From: Colidextribacter sp. OB.20
GTDB lineage: Bacteria > Bacillota > Clostridia > Oscillospirales > Oscillospiraceae
Length of the DNA: 64,000 bases
Direction: 5' to 3'
Assembly (NCBI RefSeq): GCF_009911595.1
Contig: NZ_QWKG01000019.1
Location: 1-64,000, forward strand
Under the pieces are notes generated by a model. It was not told where the DNA came from, ran no database searches, and saw only the letters and a program-made list of their open reading frames with translations. The first letter of the stretch is position 1; every line of letters starts with the position of its first letter. Both the position numbers and the translations under genes were made by a program. Of the stretch, positions 51,195 to 60,711 are shown in pieces.

Positions 51195-52115
51195 GTGAAC
51201 AAGCCTGTTTTAGTGATTATGGCCGCCGGCATGGGCAGCCGGTACGGCGGATTGAAGCAGCTGGACCCGGTGGGGAACCACGGCCAGCTCATCATCGACT
51301 ACTCCATCTACGACGCCCGCCGGGCGGGCTTTGAGACGGTTGTTTTCGTCATCAAGCCGGAGATCGAGGCCGACTTCAAGGCCGCCATCGGCAACCGGGT
51401 GTCCAAGGTGATGGACGTAAAATACGCCTATCAGCTGAAGGAGGACCTGCCCGAGGGCTACTCCGTCCCCGCCGGCCGCACCAAGCCCTGGGGCACCGCC
51501 CACGCCGCCCTGTCCGTCCGGAAGCTGGTAGACGGTCCCTTCGCCATCATCAACGCCGACGACTACTACGGCCCCGAGGCCTTCCAGGAGATTTACAGCT
51601 ATCTGTCCTCTCACCAGGACGGGGATGTGTACGAGTACGTCATGGTGGGCTACCTGCTGAAAAACACCGTCACCGAGAACGGCACCGTGGCCCGGGGTGT
51701 GTGCCAGGAGACGGCCGACCACTACCTGACCCAGGTGACCGAGCGCACCAAGATTGAGAAGGGCGAGCCCCCCCGCTACACCGAGGACGACGGCAAGACC
51801 TGGACCGAGCTGCCCGGCGACACCATCGTGTCCATGAACATGTGGGGCTTCACCCGCAGCTTTTTGGACGAGGCCCTGGCCCGGTTCCCCGCCTTTTTGG
51901 ACAAGGCCCTGGCCGAGAATCCCGAGAAGGGGGAGTACTTCCTGCCCACCGTGGTCAGCCAGCTCATCGACGAGGGCAAGGCCCGGGTGAAGGTGCTGCG
52001 CAGCGAGGACAAGTGGTACGGCGTCACCTATCGGGAGGACAAGCCCACCGTCACCGCCGCCATCGCCGAAAAGACGGCCGCCGGGCTCTACCCCGACCGG
52101 CTGTGGGAGGTGTGA
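51195..52115 (+). CDS. Sugar-phosphate nucleotidyltransferase
   Basis: 306 residues. The N-terminal signature VLVIMAAGMGSRYGGLKQLD is the GxGxR-x-K NTP-binding loop, and INADDYYGPEAFQEI holds the Mg-binding Asp-Asp. It should make UDP- (or other NDP-) sugars from hexose 1-phosphates. Placed between galE and the N-acetylhexosamine-kinase-like gene, the likely substrates are galactose 1-phosphate and/or GlcNAc/GalNAc 1-phosphate. GTG start at 51195 with GAGGAGG 7 bases upstream. The stop is 3 bases from the next ATG. Confidence 0.88.
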   Translation: MNKPVLVIMAAGMGSRYGGLKQLDPVGNHGQLIIDYSIYDARRAGFETVVFVIKPEIEADFKAAIGNRVSKVMDVKYAYQLKEDLPEGYSVPAGRTKPWGTAHAALSVRKLVDGPFAIINADDYYGPEAFQEIYSYLSSHQDGDVYEYVMVGYLLKNTVTENGTVARGVCQETADHYLTQVTERTKIEKGEPPRYTEDDGKTWTELPGDTIVSMNMWGFTRSFLDEALARFPAFLDKALAENPEKGEYFLPTVVSQLIDEGKARVKVLRSEDKWYGVTYREDKPTVTAAIAEKTAAGLYPDRLWEV

Positions 52116-52118
52116 GCT

Positions 52119-53231
52119 ATGGTCCAGGCTGAACAGACCCTCCAGGAGGTGCTGGAGGCATTCGACTTCGGCGCCCCTGTGGTGGGGGCCATCCGCTACG
52201 GCTGCGGCCACATCAACGACACCTTTGTGGTCCACACCCAGCCCGAGGACCGCTGCTGCCGCCGATTCATCCTCCAGCGGATGAGCTCCGCCGCCTTCAA
52301 GCACCCGGACCAGCTGATGGAAAACATCATCGGCGTCACCGAGTTCCTGGGCCGGGAAATTGAGAAGCACCACGGCGACCGGAGCCGGGAGGCCATGGAG
52401 GTCATCCGGCCCAAAAACGGCGCCGACTACTACACCGACAGCCAGGGCGGGGCCTGGCGGCTGTACCCCTTTGTGGAGGGCACCGTCTGCCACCAGGCGG
52501 CGGACAGCCCGGAGCTCTTCGCTGCCTCCGGCCGGGCCTTCGGGCGGTTCCAGCAGCTGCTCCGGGACTACCCCGCTGACACCCTGTATGAGACCATTCC
52601 CAATTTCCACAACACGGAGGACCGGCTTGTCAAGCTCAAGGCCGCTGTGGAAGCGGACAAGCTGGGCCGGGTTAAGGACTGCCAGCCTGAGATCGACTTC
52701 GTGCTGGCCCGGGAGGCCGACTGCTCTGTGGCCCTGAACGCTCAGCGGGAAGGCAGGCTGCCCCTGCGGGTCACTCACAACGACACCAAGCTGAACAACG
52801 TGCTTATGGACGACAAAACCGGCGAGGGCATGTGCATCATCGACCTGGACACTGTGATGCCCGGCCTGGTGCTCTACGACTTCGGTGACTCCATCCGCTT
52901 CGGCGCCAACCACTGCGCCGAAGACGAGACCGACCTGAGCAAGGTCAATCTGGATGTGGAGCTCTTCGCAACCTACACCGCCGCCTTCCTGGAGGGGGTG
53001 GACGGCTCCCTTACCAACGAGGAGATTGCCTATCTGCCCTGGGGGGCCAAGCTGATGACCCTGGAGTGCGGGATTCGCTTCCTCACCGACTACCTGGTGG
53101 GGGATGAGTACTTCCACATCGCCCGGGAGCGGCACAATCTGGACCGCTGCCGCACCCAGTTTAAGCTGGTGGCGGACATGGAGACCCACTGGAGCGAGCT
53201 GGAGCGTATCGTTAAGCAATATCTGAAATGA
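52119..53231 (+). CDS. N-acetylhexosamine 1-kinase-like phosphotransferase (APH fold)
   Basis: 370 residues. Glycine-rich N-lobe YGCGHINDTFVV, catalytic loop LRVTHNDTKLNNVLMD with HND, and the metal Asp in IIDLDTVMPG. These features match NahK of the lacto-N-biose pathway, which phosphorylates GlcNAc/GalNAc at C1, rather than drug-inactivating kinases. The context (galE, nucleotidyltransferase, GH112) supports this. Its TGA overlaps the ATG of the AraC-type regulator. Confidence 0.85.
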   Translation: MVQAEQTLQEVLEAFDFGAPVVGAIRYGCGHINDTFVVHTQPEDRCCRRFILQRMSSAAFKHPDQLMENIIGVTEFLGREIEKHHGDRSREAMEVIRPKNGADYYTDSQGGAWRLYPFVEGTVCHQAADSPELFAASGRAFGRFQQLLRDYPADTLYETIPNFHNTEDRLVKLKAAVEADKLGRVKDCQPEIDFVLAREADCSVALNAQREGRLPLRVTHNDTKLNNVLMDDKTGEGMCIIDLDTVMPGLVLYDFGDSIRFGANHCAEDETDLSKVNLDVELFATYTAAFLEGVDGSLTNEEIAYLPWGAKLMTLECGIRFLTDYLVGDEYFHIARERHNLDRCRTQFKLVADMETHWSELERIVKQYLK

Positions 53232-54067
53232 ACATTCTTTTTGATGAGAAACAGCTGCGCAGACTGATCGCCAACCTGAAAATTCTCACCGGGCTGCCCG
53301 CCAACATTCTGGACCCGGAGGGCCGGGACATCAACCTGTTCCGGGGGCACCCGCCCTTCTGCCGGGCCATCAACGACCTGCCCGAGGGACATGAGCGCTG
53401 CGTCAACTGCGATATGTGGAAAATCCGCAGCTACACCGCAGAGAAGGGCTTTCAGTTCTACCGCTGCCATCTTGGCATCTGCGAGGCGGTCATGCCCCTC
53501 TACGACAGCAAAAACCCCCTGGCCTACCTGGCCGTGGGCTGCTATCTGGACGACTCCCCCATCCAGGAGCAGTGGGAGCGCACCCGCTCCCTCCTGAACT
53601 GGTGGCCCGACGGCCCGGACGCCCTAAAGGACGACTTTTTCCGGTTCCGCCAGTGCTCTTCAGAGGAGATTCAGGCCTACACCGAGACCCTGGAGGCCCT
53701 GTCCGCCTATATCCGCCTGAAGGGGATGATCCTCAGCACCGAGCAGACCGACACCCAGCGGCTGGAGAGATATTTGGACGAGCACTATATGGAGAAGCTG
53801 TCGCTGGCCTCCATCTCCAAGGAGATGCACATTGGCCGCACCAAGCTGTGCGCCATCGCAAAAGAGCTGTCCGAGGGCGAGACCCTGTCCTGGCTCATCG
53901 CCCGGCGGCGCATTGAGGCCGCCAAGCGGCTGCTGCTCCAGAGCAACATGCCCATCTCCGCCGTGGCGGAGGAAGTGGGCATCAGCGACTACAATTACTT
54001 CTCCAAGGTATTTCGGTCCATCACCGGCACCACCCCCAGCGCCTATCGAAAAAAAGTCCGGGGGTAA
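53228..54067 (+). CDS. PocR-domain/AraC-type transcriptional regulator
   Basis: 279 residues. The N-terminal PocR sensory domain (~5-160) has Cys-rich segments (PFCRAIND, RCVNCDMW, FYRCHLGICEAVMPL), and two C-terminal AraC helix-turn-helix units are present (ASISKEMHIGRTKLCAIAKE; ISAVAEEVGISDYNYFSKVF). PocR domains bind small hydrocarbons or sugars-derived ligands. It is translationally coupled to the kinase gene and sits just before the ABC importer genes, so it probably activates this locus. Confidence 0.9.
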   Translation: MNILFDEKQLRRLIANLKILTGLPANILDPEGRDINLFRGHPPFCRAINDLPEGHERCVNCDMWKIRSYTAEKGFQFYRCHLGICEAVMPLYDSKNPLAYLAVGCYLDDSPIQEQWERTRSLLNWWPDGPDALKDDFFRFRQCSSEEIQAYTETLEALSAYIRLKGMILSTEQTDTQRLERYLDEHYMEKLSLASISKEMHIGRTKLCAIAKELSEGETLSWLIARRRIEAAKRLLLQSNMPISAVAEEVGISDYNYFSKVFRSITGTTPSAYRKKVRG

Positions 54068-54106
54068 AAAATCGTACGACCTTTCATGGGTTCGTACGAT
54101 TTTTCT
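54066..54106. terminator. Bidirectional terminator after the AraC-type regulator
   Basis: AAAAATCGTACGA/TCGTACGATTTTT, a 13-bp near-perfect stem with A-tract and T-tract. The remaining gap to 54237 is AT-rich, with CTATAAT and GTATAAT hexamers but no well-spaced -35, as expected for an activator-dependent promoter. Confidence 0.8.
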
Positions 54107-54237
54107 ATATTCTGTACTTTTCATACTATAATTTGCACAATAGCCAAGTATAATAATCTTTAATAGGGCGTATTTGTGAAATATCTCTATACGTCTTATT
54201 TTCTCGAGCAAAAACTATCAAAAGAAGGAGAATAAAA

Positions 54238-55530
54238 ATGAAAAAATTTCTTGCGAGCCTGCTTCTCAGCGCCATGGCGCTGAGTCTTGCCGCCTGCGGC
54301 GGCAAGGCCAATACTCCCGCGACCAGCGGCAGCCCCTCCAGCGGCTCCGGCACTCCCGATCCCGCCCCCTCCGGCGACAAGGTCGCCATCAAGGTTATCG
54401 CCGCCCAGTACGGCAAGCAGACCAAGGACTGGTGGGCCAAGTTCCAGAGCGACTTCAACGCCGCCAACGAGGACATTGACCTGAACGTGGAGGTGGTCTC
54501 CTGGGATGACATCTACACCGTGGTCAACACCCGTATCGCTAACAACGACGCCCCCGACATCCTGAACATCGACGTCTTCGCCGACTATGTGTCCGACGAC
54601 CTGCTCCGGCCCATTCAAGAGTGCGTCTCCGACGAGACCTACGCCAAGTTCTACGACGCCTTCCTGGAGCAGTCCAACATCGACGGCACCATCTGGGCCA
54701 TCCCCGACCTGGCTTCCGCCCGCGCCATGTACTACAACAAGGACATCCTTGAGGCCGCCGGCGTGGACACCATCCCCACCACCTGGGCTGAGCTGCGGAC
54801 GGCCTGCGAGAAGATCAAGGCCTACGACGCCAGCCTCTACCCCTGGGGCGTGGATATGACCACTGATGAGGGCCAGGCCTGCTTCGCCTACTACTCCTGG
54901 ACTAACGGCGGCGACTTCACCGACGCCTCCGGCAACTGGACCCTGAACAGCGCCGAGAACGTGGAAGCCGTTGAGTACATTATCGGTCTAGTCAAGGACG
55001 GCCTGACCAACTCCGACCCCGCCACCCAGAAGCGCTATGACCTGCAGGAGCTGTTCGCTGCCGGCAAGCTGGCTATGATGATCGGCCCCAACCAGATCTC
55101 CTCCTATGTTGCCGGCTCTGAGAATCCCATCAACTTCGGCATCGCCTCCATCCCCGCCAACGAGGGCAAGAGCACCTCTTCCGTGGGCGTTATGGACCGG
55201 TTCATGGTGTTTGAGAATGAGGACACCGACAGCAAGGTCGAAGCTATCAAGGCGTTCTTCGATTTCTTCTATGAGGATACCCGCTACTCCGACTGGGTCA
55301 TCATGGAGGACTTCCTGCCCGCCACCAAGACCGGCGGCGAGATTATGGCCGCTGCCGACCCCGACGCCGCCAGCTGGATTGAGATCGTGGGTTCTGCCAA
55401 GTTCTACCCCACCGCTCAGGCCAAGTGGGCCGACGTGAAGCAGGGCGTCATCGATGTGGAGCAGAAGGCCCTTCAGGGCGGCAACGTCCAGGAGCTTCTG
55501 GACGCTCTCCAGGCCAAGATCGCCGGCTAA
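54238..55530 (+). CDS. Sugar ABC transporter substrate-binding lipoprotein
   Basis: 430 residues. Lipoprotein signal with lipobox (SLAACGGK), a Ser/Pro/Gly linker (~24-46), then a family 1 extracellular solute-binding domain (NDAPDILNIDVFADYVSDDL; AIPDLASARAMYYNKDILEA; FAAGKLAMMIGPNQ). Captures an oligosaccharide at the membrane. AGAAGGAG precedes the ATG. The two permease genes follow. Confidence 0.93.
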   Translation: MKKFLASLLLSAMALSLAACGGKANTPATSGSPSSGSGTPDPAPSGDKVAIKVIAAQYGKQTKDWWAKFQSDFNAANEDIDLNVEVVSWDDIYTVVNTRIANNDAPDILNIDVFADYVSDDLLRPIQECVSDETYAKFYDAFLEQSNIDGTIWAIPDLASARAMYYNKDILEAAGVDTIPTTWAELRTACEKIKAYDASLYPWGVDMTTDEGQACFAYYSWTNGGDFTDASGNWTLNSAENVEAVEYIIGLVKDGLTNSDPATQKRYDLQELFAAGKLAMMIGPNQISSYVAGSENPINFGIASIPANEGKSTSSVGVMDRFMVFENEDTDSKVEAIKAFFDFFYEDTRYSDWVIMEDFLPATKTGGEIMAAADPDAASWIEIVGSAKFYPTAQAKWADVKQGVIDVEQKALQGGNVQELLDALQAKIAG

Positions 55531-55688
55531 GCCAAGCACCCATCCATATTCAGTTACCGCACACAACCGTGGGGCCGGGCCAAAACGGCCCGGCCCCCGT
55601 CATCTTCCAGCCGTTTTTCAAGGGCAGAATCCGCTCCGCTTTTGAAAAACGGCCGGAAGGCGCTCATAAAATGACAGGAGGTGTCTCC

Positions 55689-56648
55689 GTGAGTACAAAA
55701 ACCCCGGCAGCCCCTGCGGGCCAGCAGGTTCAGCAAAGCAGCCCCCGCCTGCCCAACCCCGGAAGCAAAAAGTTCTTCCGCACCATTGAGCCCTATATCT
55801 GGATCGCCCCCAGCATCATCCTGATGGCTGTTTTTATTGTGACCCCCATTGCCAAGGTGTTCCAGCTGTCCATGAACAAGGTAACCAGAGCGGGCAAGCT
55901 GAAGGGCTTCAACAACTTTGAAAACTTCACCAGTGTCATCAAAGACCCCGCGTTTTCTCTCGTGCTGAAAAACACCATTCTCTGGACGGTGGCCGTGGTG
56001 GTCATCTCCACCCTGTTGGGCTTCATCCTGGCCCTGCTCCTGAACAACAAGTTCCGGGGCCGGAAAATTGCCCGGGCCATCGTGGTCTTCCCCTGGGCCA
56101 CCACCCTGGTCATTCAGGCCAGCGCCTGGAAATTTGTCATCAATACCGACTACGGCACCCTGAACGCCCTGCTCAAAAAGCTGGGAATCATCAGCGCTTC
56201 GGTGAACTGGACCTCCACCCCCACCATCTGGTTCATCTGGGAGATCGCCTGCGGCATCTTCGTCACCGTCCCCTTTGTCTGCTTCTGCGTGCTGTCCGGC
56301 CTGCAGAGCATCGACACCTCCTACTACGAGGCCGCCACTGTGGACGGGGCCGATTACTTCCAGAAGCTGTTTAAAATCACCCTGCCCCTGGTCAAGTCCT
56401 CCCTGACGGTGTCCACCGTGCTGAACATCATCTATGTGTTCAACTCCTTCCCCATCATCTGGACCATGACCAAGGGCGACCCCGCCAACAGCACCGACAC
56501 CCTGGTCACCTACCTCTACAAGCTGGCTTTCTACAACGGCAAGCAGGGCGAAGCCTCCGCCGTTTCGGTCATCGGCTTTATCATCCTGCTGATGTGCGCC
56601 AGCATCTACATGATCTACACCCTGCGGAAAGGAGATGAGGACCTGTGA
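55689..56648 (+). CDS. Sugar ABC transporter permease (MalF/UgpA type)
   Basis: 319 residues, six membrane helices (first ~34-55). The EAA loop is YYEAATVDGADYFQKLFKIT LPL. A GTG at 55689 is chosen since GGAGG lies 8 bases upstream; the ATG at 55671 overlaps that site. Its stop overlaps the next GTG (GTGA). Partner of the permease at 56645. Confidence 0.92.
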   Translation: MSTKTPAAPAGQQVQQSSPRLPNPGSKKFFRTIEPYIWIAPSIILMAVFIVTPIAKVFQLSMNKVTRAGKLKGFNNFENFTSVIKDPAFSLVLKNTILWTVAVVVISTLLGFILALLLNNKFRGRKIARAIVVFPWATTLVIQASAWKFVINTDYGTLNALLKKLGIISASVNWTSTPTIWFIWEIACGIFVTVPFVCFCVLSGLQSIDTSYYEAATVDGADYFQKLFKITLPLVKSSLTVSTVLNIIYVFNSFPIIWTMTKGDPANSTDTLVTYLYKLAFYNGKQGEASAVSVIGFIILLMCASIYMIYTLRKGDEDL

Positions 56649-57511
56649 GCCAGCCCGCCAATGCCATCCAGAAGAAACCGATTTCCCTGAAAAAAACGAT
56701 CCTGCGCCTGCTGCTCTACTTCGTGGTGCTGGATGTGTGCATCATCACCCTGTACCCCTACTTCGCCATGCTGTGCACCGCCTTGAAGAGCCGGGAGGAG
56801 ATCTTCTCCGGCAACAGCGTTCTGCCTGTCACCGTCTTGTGGTCCAACTTTATCGACATCTGGAGCAGGGCCCCCATGGCCAAGTACATGCTCAACTCCA
56901 TCATTATCGCCGGCGGCTCCACCATCATCGCCATGCTGTGCGGCATCCCCGCCGCCTACGCCCTGGCCCGGATGAAATTCAAGGGACAGACCGCCTTCCT
57001 TGGCTTCGTCATCGTCTCCCAGATGTTCGCCCCGGTGGTGCTCCTCATCGGCATCTATCAGGTCATGCAGGTCCTCCATTTGACTGACAGCATCCTGGGC
57101 CTGATTTTTATCAACGCCGCCTTCAACCAGGCCTTTACCATCTGGCTGCTCCGTGGCACCTTTATCGGCATCTCGGCGGATATGGAACAGGCCGCCACCA
57201 TCGACGGCTGCAACCGCATCCAGTCCATGATGAAGGTCCTCCTCCCGGTGGCCGCCCCCGGCATCGTCACCACCCTGATTTTCATCTTCATCAACGCCTG
57301 GAACGAGTACACCGTGGCCCTGTGCCTTATCTCCACCGACACCCTCAAGCCCCTCACCGTGGGCATCAACACCTTTAACGGCTACAACATCATTGAGTGG
57401 CAGTACCTCTTTGCCGCCTCCATCTTTGCCATCATCCCGGTCGTCATTCTCTTCATGTGCATCGAGAAGAACCTGGTCAGCGGTCTGGCCTCCGGCGGCG
57501 TGAAGGGATAA
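56645..57511 (+). CDS. Sugar ABC transporter permease (MalG/UgpE type)
   Basis: 288 residues, six membrane helices; EAA loop MEQAATIDGCNRIQSMMKVL LPV; C-terminal GLASGGVKG is typical of MalG-type permeases. A GTG start overlaps the preceding stop. No ATPase gene follows, so the importer must use a shared MsmK/UgpC-type ATPase encoded elsewhere. Confidence 0.92.
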   Translation: MSQPANAIQKKPISLKKTILRLLLYFVVLDVCIITLYPYFAMLCTALKSREEIFSGNSVLPVTVLWSNFIDIWSRAPMAKYMLNSIIIAGGSTIIAMLCGIPAAYALARMKFKGQTAFLGFVIVSQMFAPVVLLIGIYQVMQVLHLTDSILGLIFINAAFNQAFTIWLLRGTFIGISADMEQAATIDGCNRIQSMMKVLLPVAAPGIVTTLIFIFINAWNEYTVALCLISTDTLKPLTVGINTFNGYNIIEWQYLFAASIFAIIPVVILFMCIEKNLVSGLASGGVKG

Positions 57512-57547
57512 GCACATCACGATATTATGAGACAAATCGAATAAGAC

Positions 57548-57583
57548 GGCTGGGCCGCGCGTTTTCAGACGCGCGGCCCAGCC
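57548..57583. terminator. Bidirectional terminator between the importer and GH112 genes
   Basis: GGCTGGGCCGCGCG/CGCGCGGCCCAGCC, 14-bp stem with a TTTTCAGA loop, between convergent genes. Confidence 0.8.
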
Positions 57584-57676
57584 GCTTTCAGTCATGTGGC
57601 TTTTTCAATGGGTGGAAGCTCCATTCATTTGACCGCTCCCCCGCCATGAGGCGGAGGAGCCAGGCAATAAATCGGG

Positions 57677-59839
57677 TCAGAGCTTGTACCAGCGAATCTC
57701 ATCGGCCTCCAGGTCCAGCGGGAAGCTGGAGCCGTCCCCCCGGTATACGGTGGTGGACTGAGGCTGATAGGTGTTGTTGACCACGCAGAATCTGCCGTTT
57801 TTCACATAGGCATGGACGTCCACGCTGTAGTTGGAGGACAGCCACAGGTTGAGCTGTTCCTCGCTGTGGGCAGACCAGAGCACCGCGCGGTGGAGCAGGC
57901 GGCTGTTCTCGAAGGAGTAGGGCAGGCCAGAGAGATACACCGCCCGGCCCGCACCGAACTCATTCACCGCCAGCTGGACCTCCCTGTCCCGCTGGACCAG
58001 CACCTGGGCGCCCGGCAGGGCGTAAATGCTCTTTTTCCCCTCACCGAAGTCCACCTCCCCGGCGCAGTCGGCCAGGATGAAGTGGCCGGGGTGTTCCTCC
58101 CAGTTGTATTTGTCGTAGTTGAGCGTAAAGCCGGTCTCCTTCTCCACTCCCAGCAGGCCCGCCAGCTGGAGATAGCGGCCCTGATACTGGTGGCCGGAGG
58201 GCTCTCCCACTCCGATGAAGCCGCCCCCGTTCCAGACAAACCGTTTCACTGCGGCGGAAATGTCCGGGTCCTCCCAGACCGCCCCGCCGGTGTGGGCGGT
58301 GTCGCCGTCGCCCACGTTGAGGAGGACGTCCACTCCGTCCAGGACGGCCGGGTTGGCCTTCAAGTCGTCGAAGCTGATAAACCGCACGTCATAGGGGGCG
58401 CCGGACAGGGCCTCGATGACCCCGGCGTAGGAGTAATTCTGCTTCTGATACAGGGCGTGGTGGACCATGTGGCAGCCCCAGGACCGGGCCCTGCCCCAGC
58501 TGTTCAGGACAGCCACTGTCTTGACGCAGTAGGGGGTGGTCCCCTTGATATTGTCATAGAGCTCCCGGAACTCGTCACACACGCTCTCCACATAGTCGAT
58601 GAACTCGGGAAACTGGCAGGCCAACTTCAGGTAGCCGCCGTAGCCGATGCGGTCGATGGGTTTTCTCAAGATGGCCCGGCGGGCGGTGACCCAGTTCTCC
58701 TTGGCCTCCCGGACGGGGTCGCCCCCCTCGTGGAAGGTATCGGGGAAGAAGTAGGGCAGGAACCGGCCCTCGGTGTACTTCACGCCGGGGATATCGGAGA
58801 TCAGCCGCAGGGTGGAGCCGTTGCCCACACTCCCCACCACCGCGTCCAGGCCGATCCGGGAAAACTCCTCCAGATAGGGCTCGGTGCCGATCCAGTGGTC
58901 CCCCAGGAACATCATGGCCTCCTTGCCCAGCTCGTGGGTGATGTCCACCATCTCCTTGGCAAGAGCGGCGACCTCCCGGCGCTGGAAGGCCATGAAGTCC
59001 TTAAACTCTCTGGAGGGGACCCGGTACTGGTTGTTGTAGTACCCCTGGTCGATGATGTACTCAGGGCGGAATTTGTATCCAACCTCCCGCTCGAACTGCT
59101 CCAGGATATAGGGGGAGACAGAGGCGGAGTAGCCGTACCAGTCCACATATTTCTCCCGTTTCAGCTCGTCGAAGACCAGAGTAAACTGGTGAAAGAAGGT
59201 GGTGTAGCGGATCACGTCCACATAGGGGTGGTCCGCGATGAATTTCCGCAGCCGCTCCATGGTGAATTTCCGGGTTTTGGGCTGGCGGACGTCGAAGGTG
59301 ATCTGATGCTCGAAGTCCTTCCAGCCGTTGGTGACAGCGTTGTACATGTGGACCGGGTCCCAGATCAGGCAGGCCAGAAAGCTGACGGTGTAATCGTGAA
59401 ACTCCTCCGGAGCCCCGATGATGACGCAGCCATCCTCATACTGCCAGGCCTCCGGGGGGATGGGCTGGCCTGTGGTGCGGTCCACCACCTCCCACCAGCG
59501 CTTGATGTCGTCCCGGGTGTTCACCTCCATCAGCTCATCGCTGACCCCCTCCATCAGAGGGATGGACAGCTGTCCGCCGCTGGCAGTGTGAAAGCCCGTC
59601 ATAATGTAGCACTGCTGGACCTCGTCCGGGTTGGCCTTCGCCCAGGCGTTGTCCTTCCGGGTGGTGTAATAGGTGGAGTAGACCTTGGCGTCTACACTCT
59701 TCAGCTCCTCCGGGTAGTCGGTGCCGTCGCAGTCCCGGATGGCGTCCGCCCCCCAGCGCTTCAGCAGCTCCATGGTCTCGGGGACCACGTCCACGTCGGT
59801 GGGGATGGTCACCTGGCCTGTCTTACGTATATCGGTCAT
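57677..59839 (-). CDS. 1,3-beta-galactosyl-N-acetylhexosamine phosphorylase (GH112)
   Basis: 720 residues, cytosolic. Cleaves lacto-N-biose/galacto-N-biose with phosphate to galactose 1-phosphate and GlcNAc/GalNAc. The start TGQVTIPTDVDVVPETMELL and the core AMMFLGDHWIGTEPYLEEF are GH112-typical. Asp314 in GDHW probably corresponds to the general acid Asp313 of the bifidobacterial enzyme (from memory). A beta-trefoil-free glutamine-amidotransferase-like domain follows (GGGFIGVGEPSGHQ), then a C-terminal beta domain. Last gene of the minus-strand operon led by a sugar importer. GAGAGGG precedes the ATG. Confidence 0.92.
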   Translation of the reverse strand: MTDIRKTGQVTIPTDVDVVPETMELLKRWGADAIRDCDGTDYPEELKSVDAKVYSTYYTTRKDNAWAKANPDEVQQCYIMTGFHTASGGQLSIPLMEGVSDELMEVNTRDDIKRWWEVVDRTTGQPIPPEAWQYEDGCVIIGAPEEFHDYTVSFLACLIWDPVHMYNAVTNGWKDFEHQITFDVRQPKTRKFTMERLRKFIADHPYVDVIRYTTFFHQFTLVFDELKREKYVDWYGYSASVSPYILEQFEREVGYKFRPEYIIDQGYYNNQYRVPSREFKDFMAFQRREVAALAKEMVDITHELGKEAMMFLGDHWIGTEPYLEEFSRIGLDAVVGSVGNGSTLRLISDIPGVKYTEGRFLPYFFPDTFHEGGDPVREAKENWVTARRAILRKPIDRIGYGGYLKLACQFPEFIDYVESVCDEFRELYDNIKGTTPYCVKTVAVLNSWGRARSWGCHMVHHALYQKQNYSYAGVIEALSGAPYDVRFISFDDLKANPAVLDGVDVLLNVGDGDTAHTGGAVWEDPDISAAVKRFVWNGGGFIGVGEPSGHQYQGRYLQLAGLLGVEKETGFTLNYDKYNWEEHPGHFILADCAGEVDFGEGKKSIYALPGAQVLVQRDREVQLAVNEFGAGRAVYLSGLPYSFENSRLLHRAVLWSAHSEEQLNLWLSSNYSVDVHAYVKNGRFCVVNNTYQPQSTTVYRGDGSSFPLDLEADEIRWYKL

Positions 59840-59851
59840 AGCCCTCTCCTC

Positions 59852-60052
59852 TCAGCGTTTTTTCCCGTCCGTGAAGCGGGCATTGTAGAGATACAGGGTG
59901 GACAGCAGCAGGGCTACCCCCACCAGCATCAGGCCCAGGCCCGCCATCTGGCCGGTCATCATCCAGCCCCGGACGATCAGGACCAGCCCCAGTACAAAGG
60001 TGGTCAGCATCAGAATGATCCTGAGCTGACTATGCTCTTTCCAGTAATTCAT
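59852..60052 (-). CDS. Small two-helix membrane protein (DUF6903-like)
   Basis: 66 residues: a short polar head (NYWKEHSQLR), membrane helix IILMLTTFVLGLVLIV, a turn, membrane helix MAGLGLMLVGVALLLSTLYL, then YNARFTDGKKR. Similar small proteins are found next to GH112 and sugar importer genes in Clostridia (recalled). The ATG at 60052 overlaps the SMI1/KNR4 stop (ATGA) with GGGGGA upstream. The role is unknown; it may stabilise the transporter. Confidence 0.75.
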   Translation of the reverse strand: MNYWKEHSQLRIILMLTTFVLGLVLIVRGWMMTGQMAGLGLMLVGVALLLSTLYLYNARFTDGKKR

Positions 60053-60711
60053 TGCACATCCCCCTTTTTTCGTTCCCGGCCAAGGTTTTGCCAAAATTCA
60101 ACCTGCCGCTTGACATACTGTGGATCGGAAATCCGGGACAGCCAGGCCTCATAATAGGCGGTGAAGCTCTCCGCCGCCAGGCCGTAGCCACCCTCGTTGT
60201 CCGTATCAAAGACCCGGCCCCGGTGCGGCCCGGTGAGGACCAGGGTAAAGTCCCACTGACAGCCGTGGGTCCCCAAGGTCAGCACGCCCCGGCTCCAGTC
60301 CTCTTCCTCCGGAACCTCCTGGATGAAATAGCGGGACGGCTCCTTCTCATAACCCTCCCGGGTGACGATGGAATATTCCTCCACCTCCTCCGGCTCCATG
60401 GGCCGGGGCTCGAAGGGCTGGCCAAGGGCCGCCCAGAAGCGGGGCAGCCACTTCTGCCCGGTCTCCCGGAATTGCCACGCAAAGGAGTCGATGCCGTAGT
60501 CCGGTCCTGCGCCGCCGTCGCCGATCTCAGTGAGGAAATACACATAATCCTCCGGCAGTTCAAGGCCGTGGCGCGTCTCGATTTCGTGGATCAGGGCCGG
60601 GGCAAGGGGCGGGCGGAGCCGGTATTGATGCTTTTTGGCCCCGAACAGCGCAAAGCTTGGATCGAGCTGGCGGGCCGCATCCAGGATTTTCTGCACCTCG
60701 CTCCGCGTCAT
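60049..60711 (-). CDS. SMI1/KNR4 (SUKH) family protein
   Basis: 220 residues from the ATG at 60711 (MTRSEVQKILDAA), which overlaps the permease stop as ATGA; a frame to 60762 lies inside the permease gene. The SUKH pattern is visible: LIHEIETRHGLELPEDYVYF LTEIGDGGAGPDYGI and later GTHGCQWDFTLVLTGPHRGR VFDTDNEGG. SUKH proteins are often immunity proteins, but here the gene is coupled on both sides inside a sugar import operon and no toxin is nearby. Confidence 0.85.
   Translation of the reverse strand: MTRSEVQKILDAARQLDPSFALFGAKKHQYRLRPPLAPALIHEIETRHGLELPEDYVYFLTEIGDGGAGPDYGIDSFAWQFRETGQKWLPRFWAALGQPFEPRPMEPEEVEEYSIVTREGYEKEPSRYFIQEVPEEEDWSRGVLTLGTHGCQWDFTLVLTGPHRGRVFDTDNEGGYGLAAESFTAYYEAWLSRISDPQYVKRQVEFWQNLGRERKKGDVQ

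Noticed and set aside
52119-53231. Aminoglycoside resistance kinase
   Set aside because: The APH fold is shared, but the context (galE, nucleotidyltransferase, sugar importer, GH112) and NahK-like motifs favour a sugar kinase.
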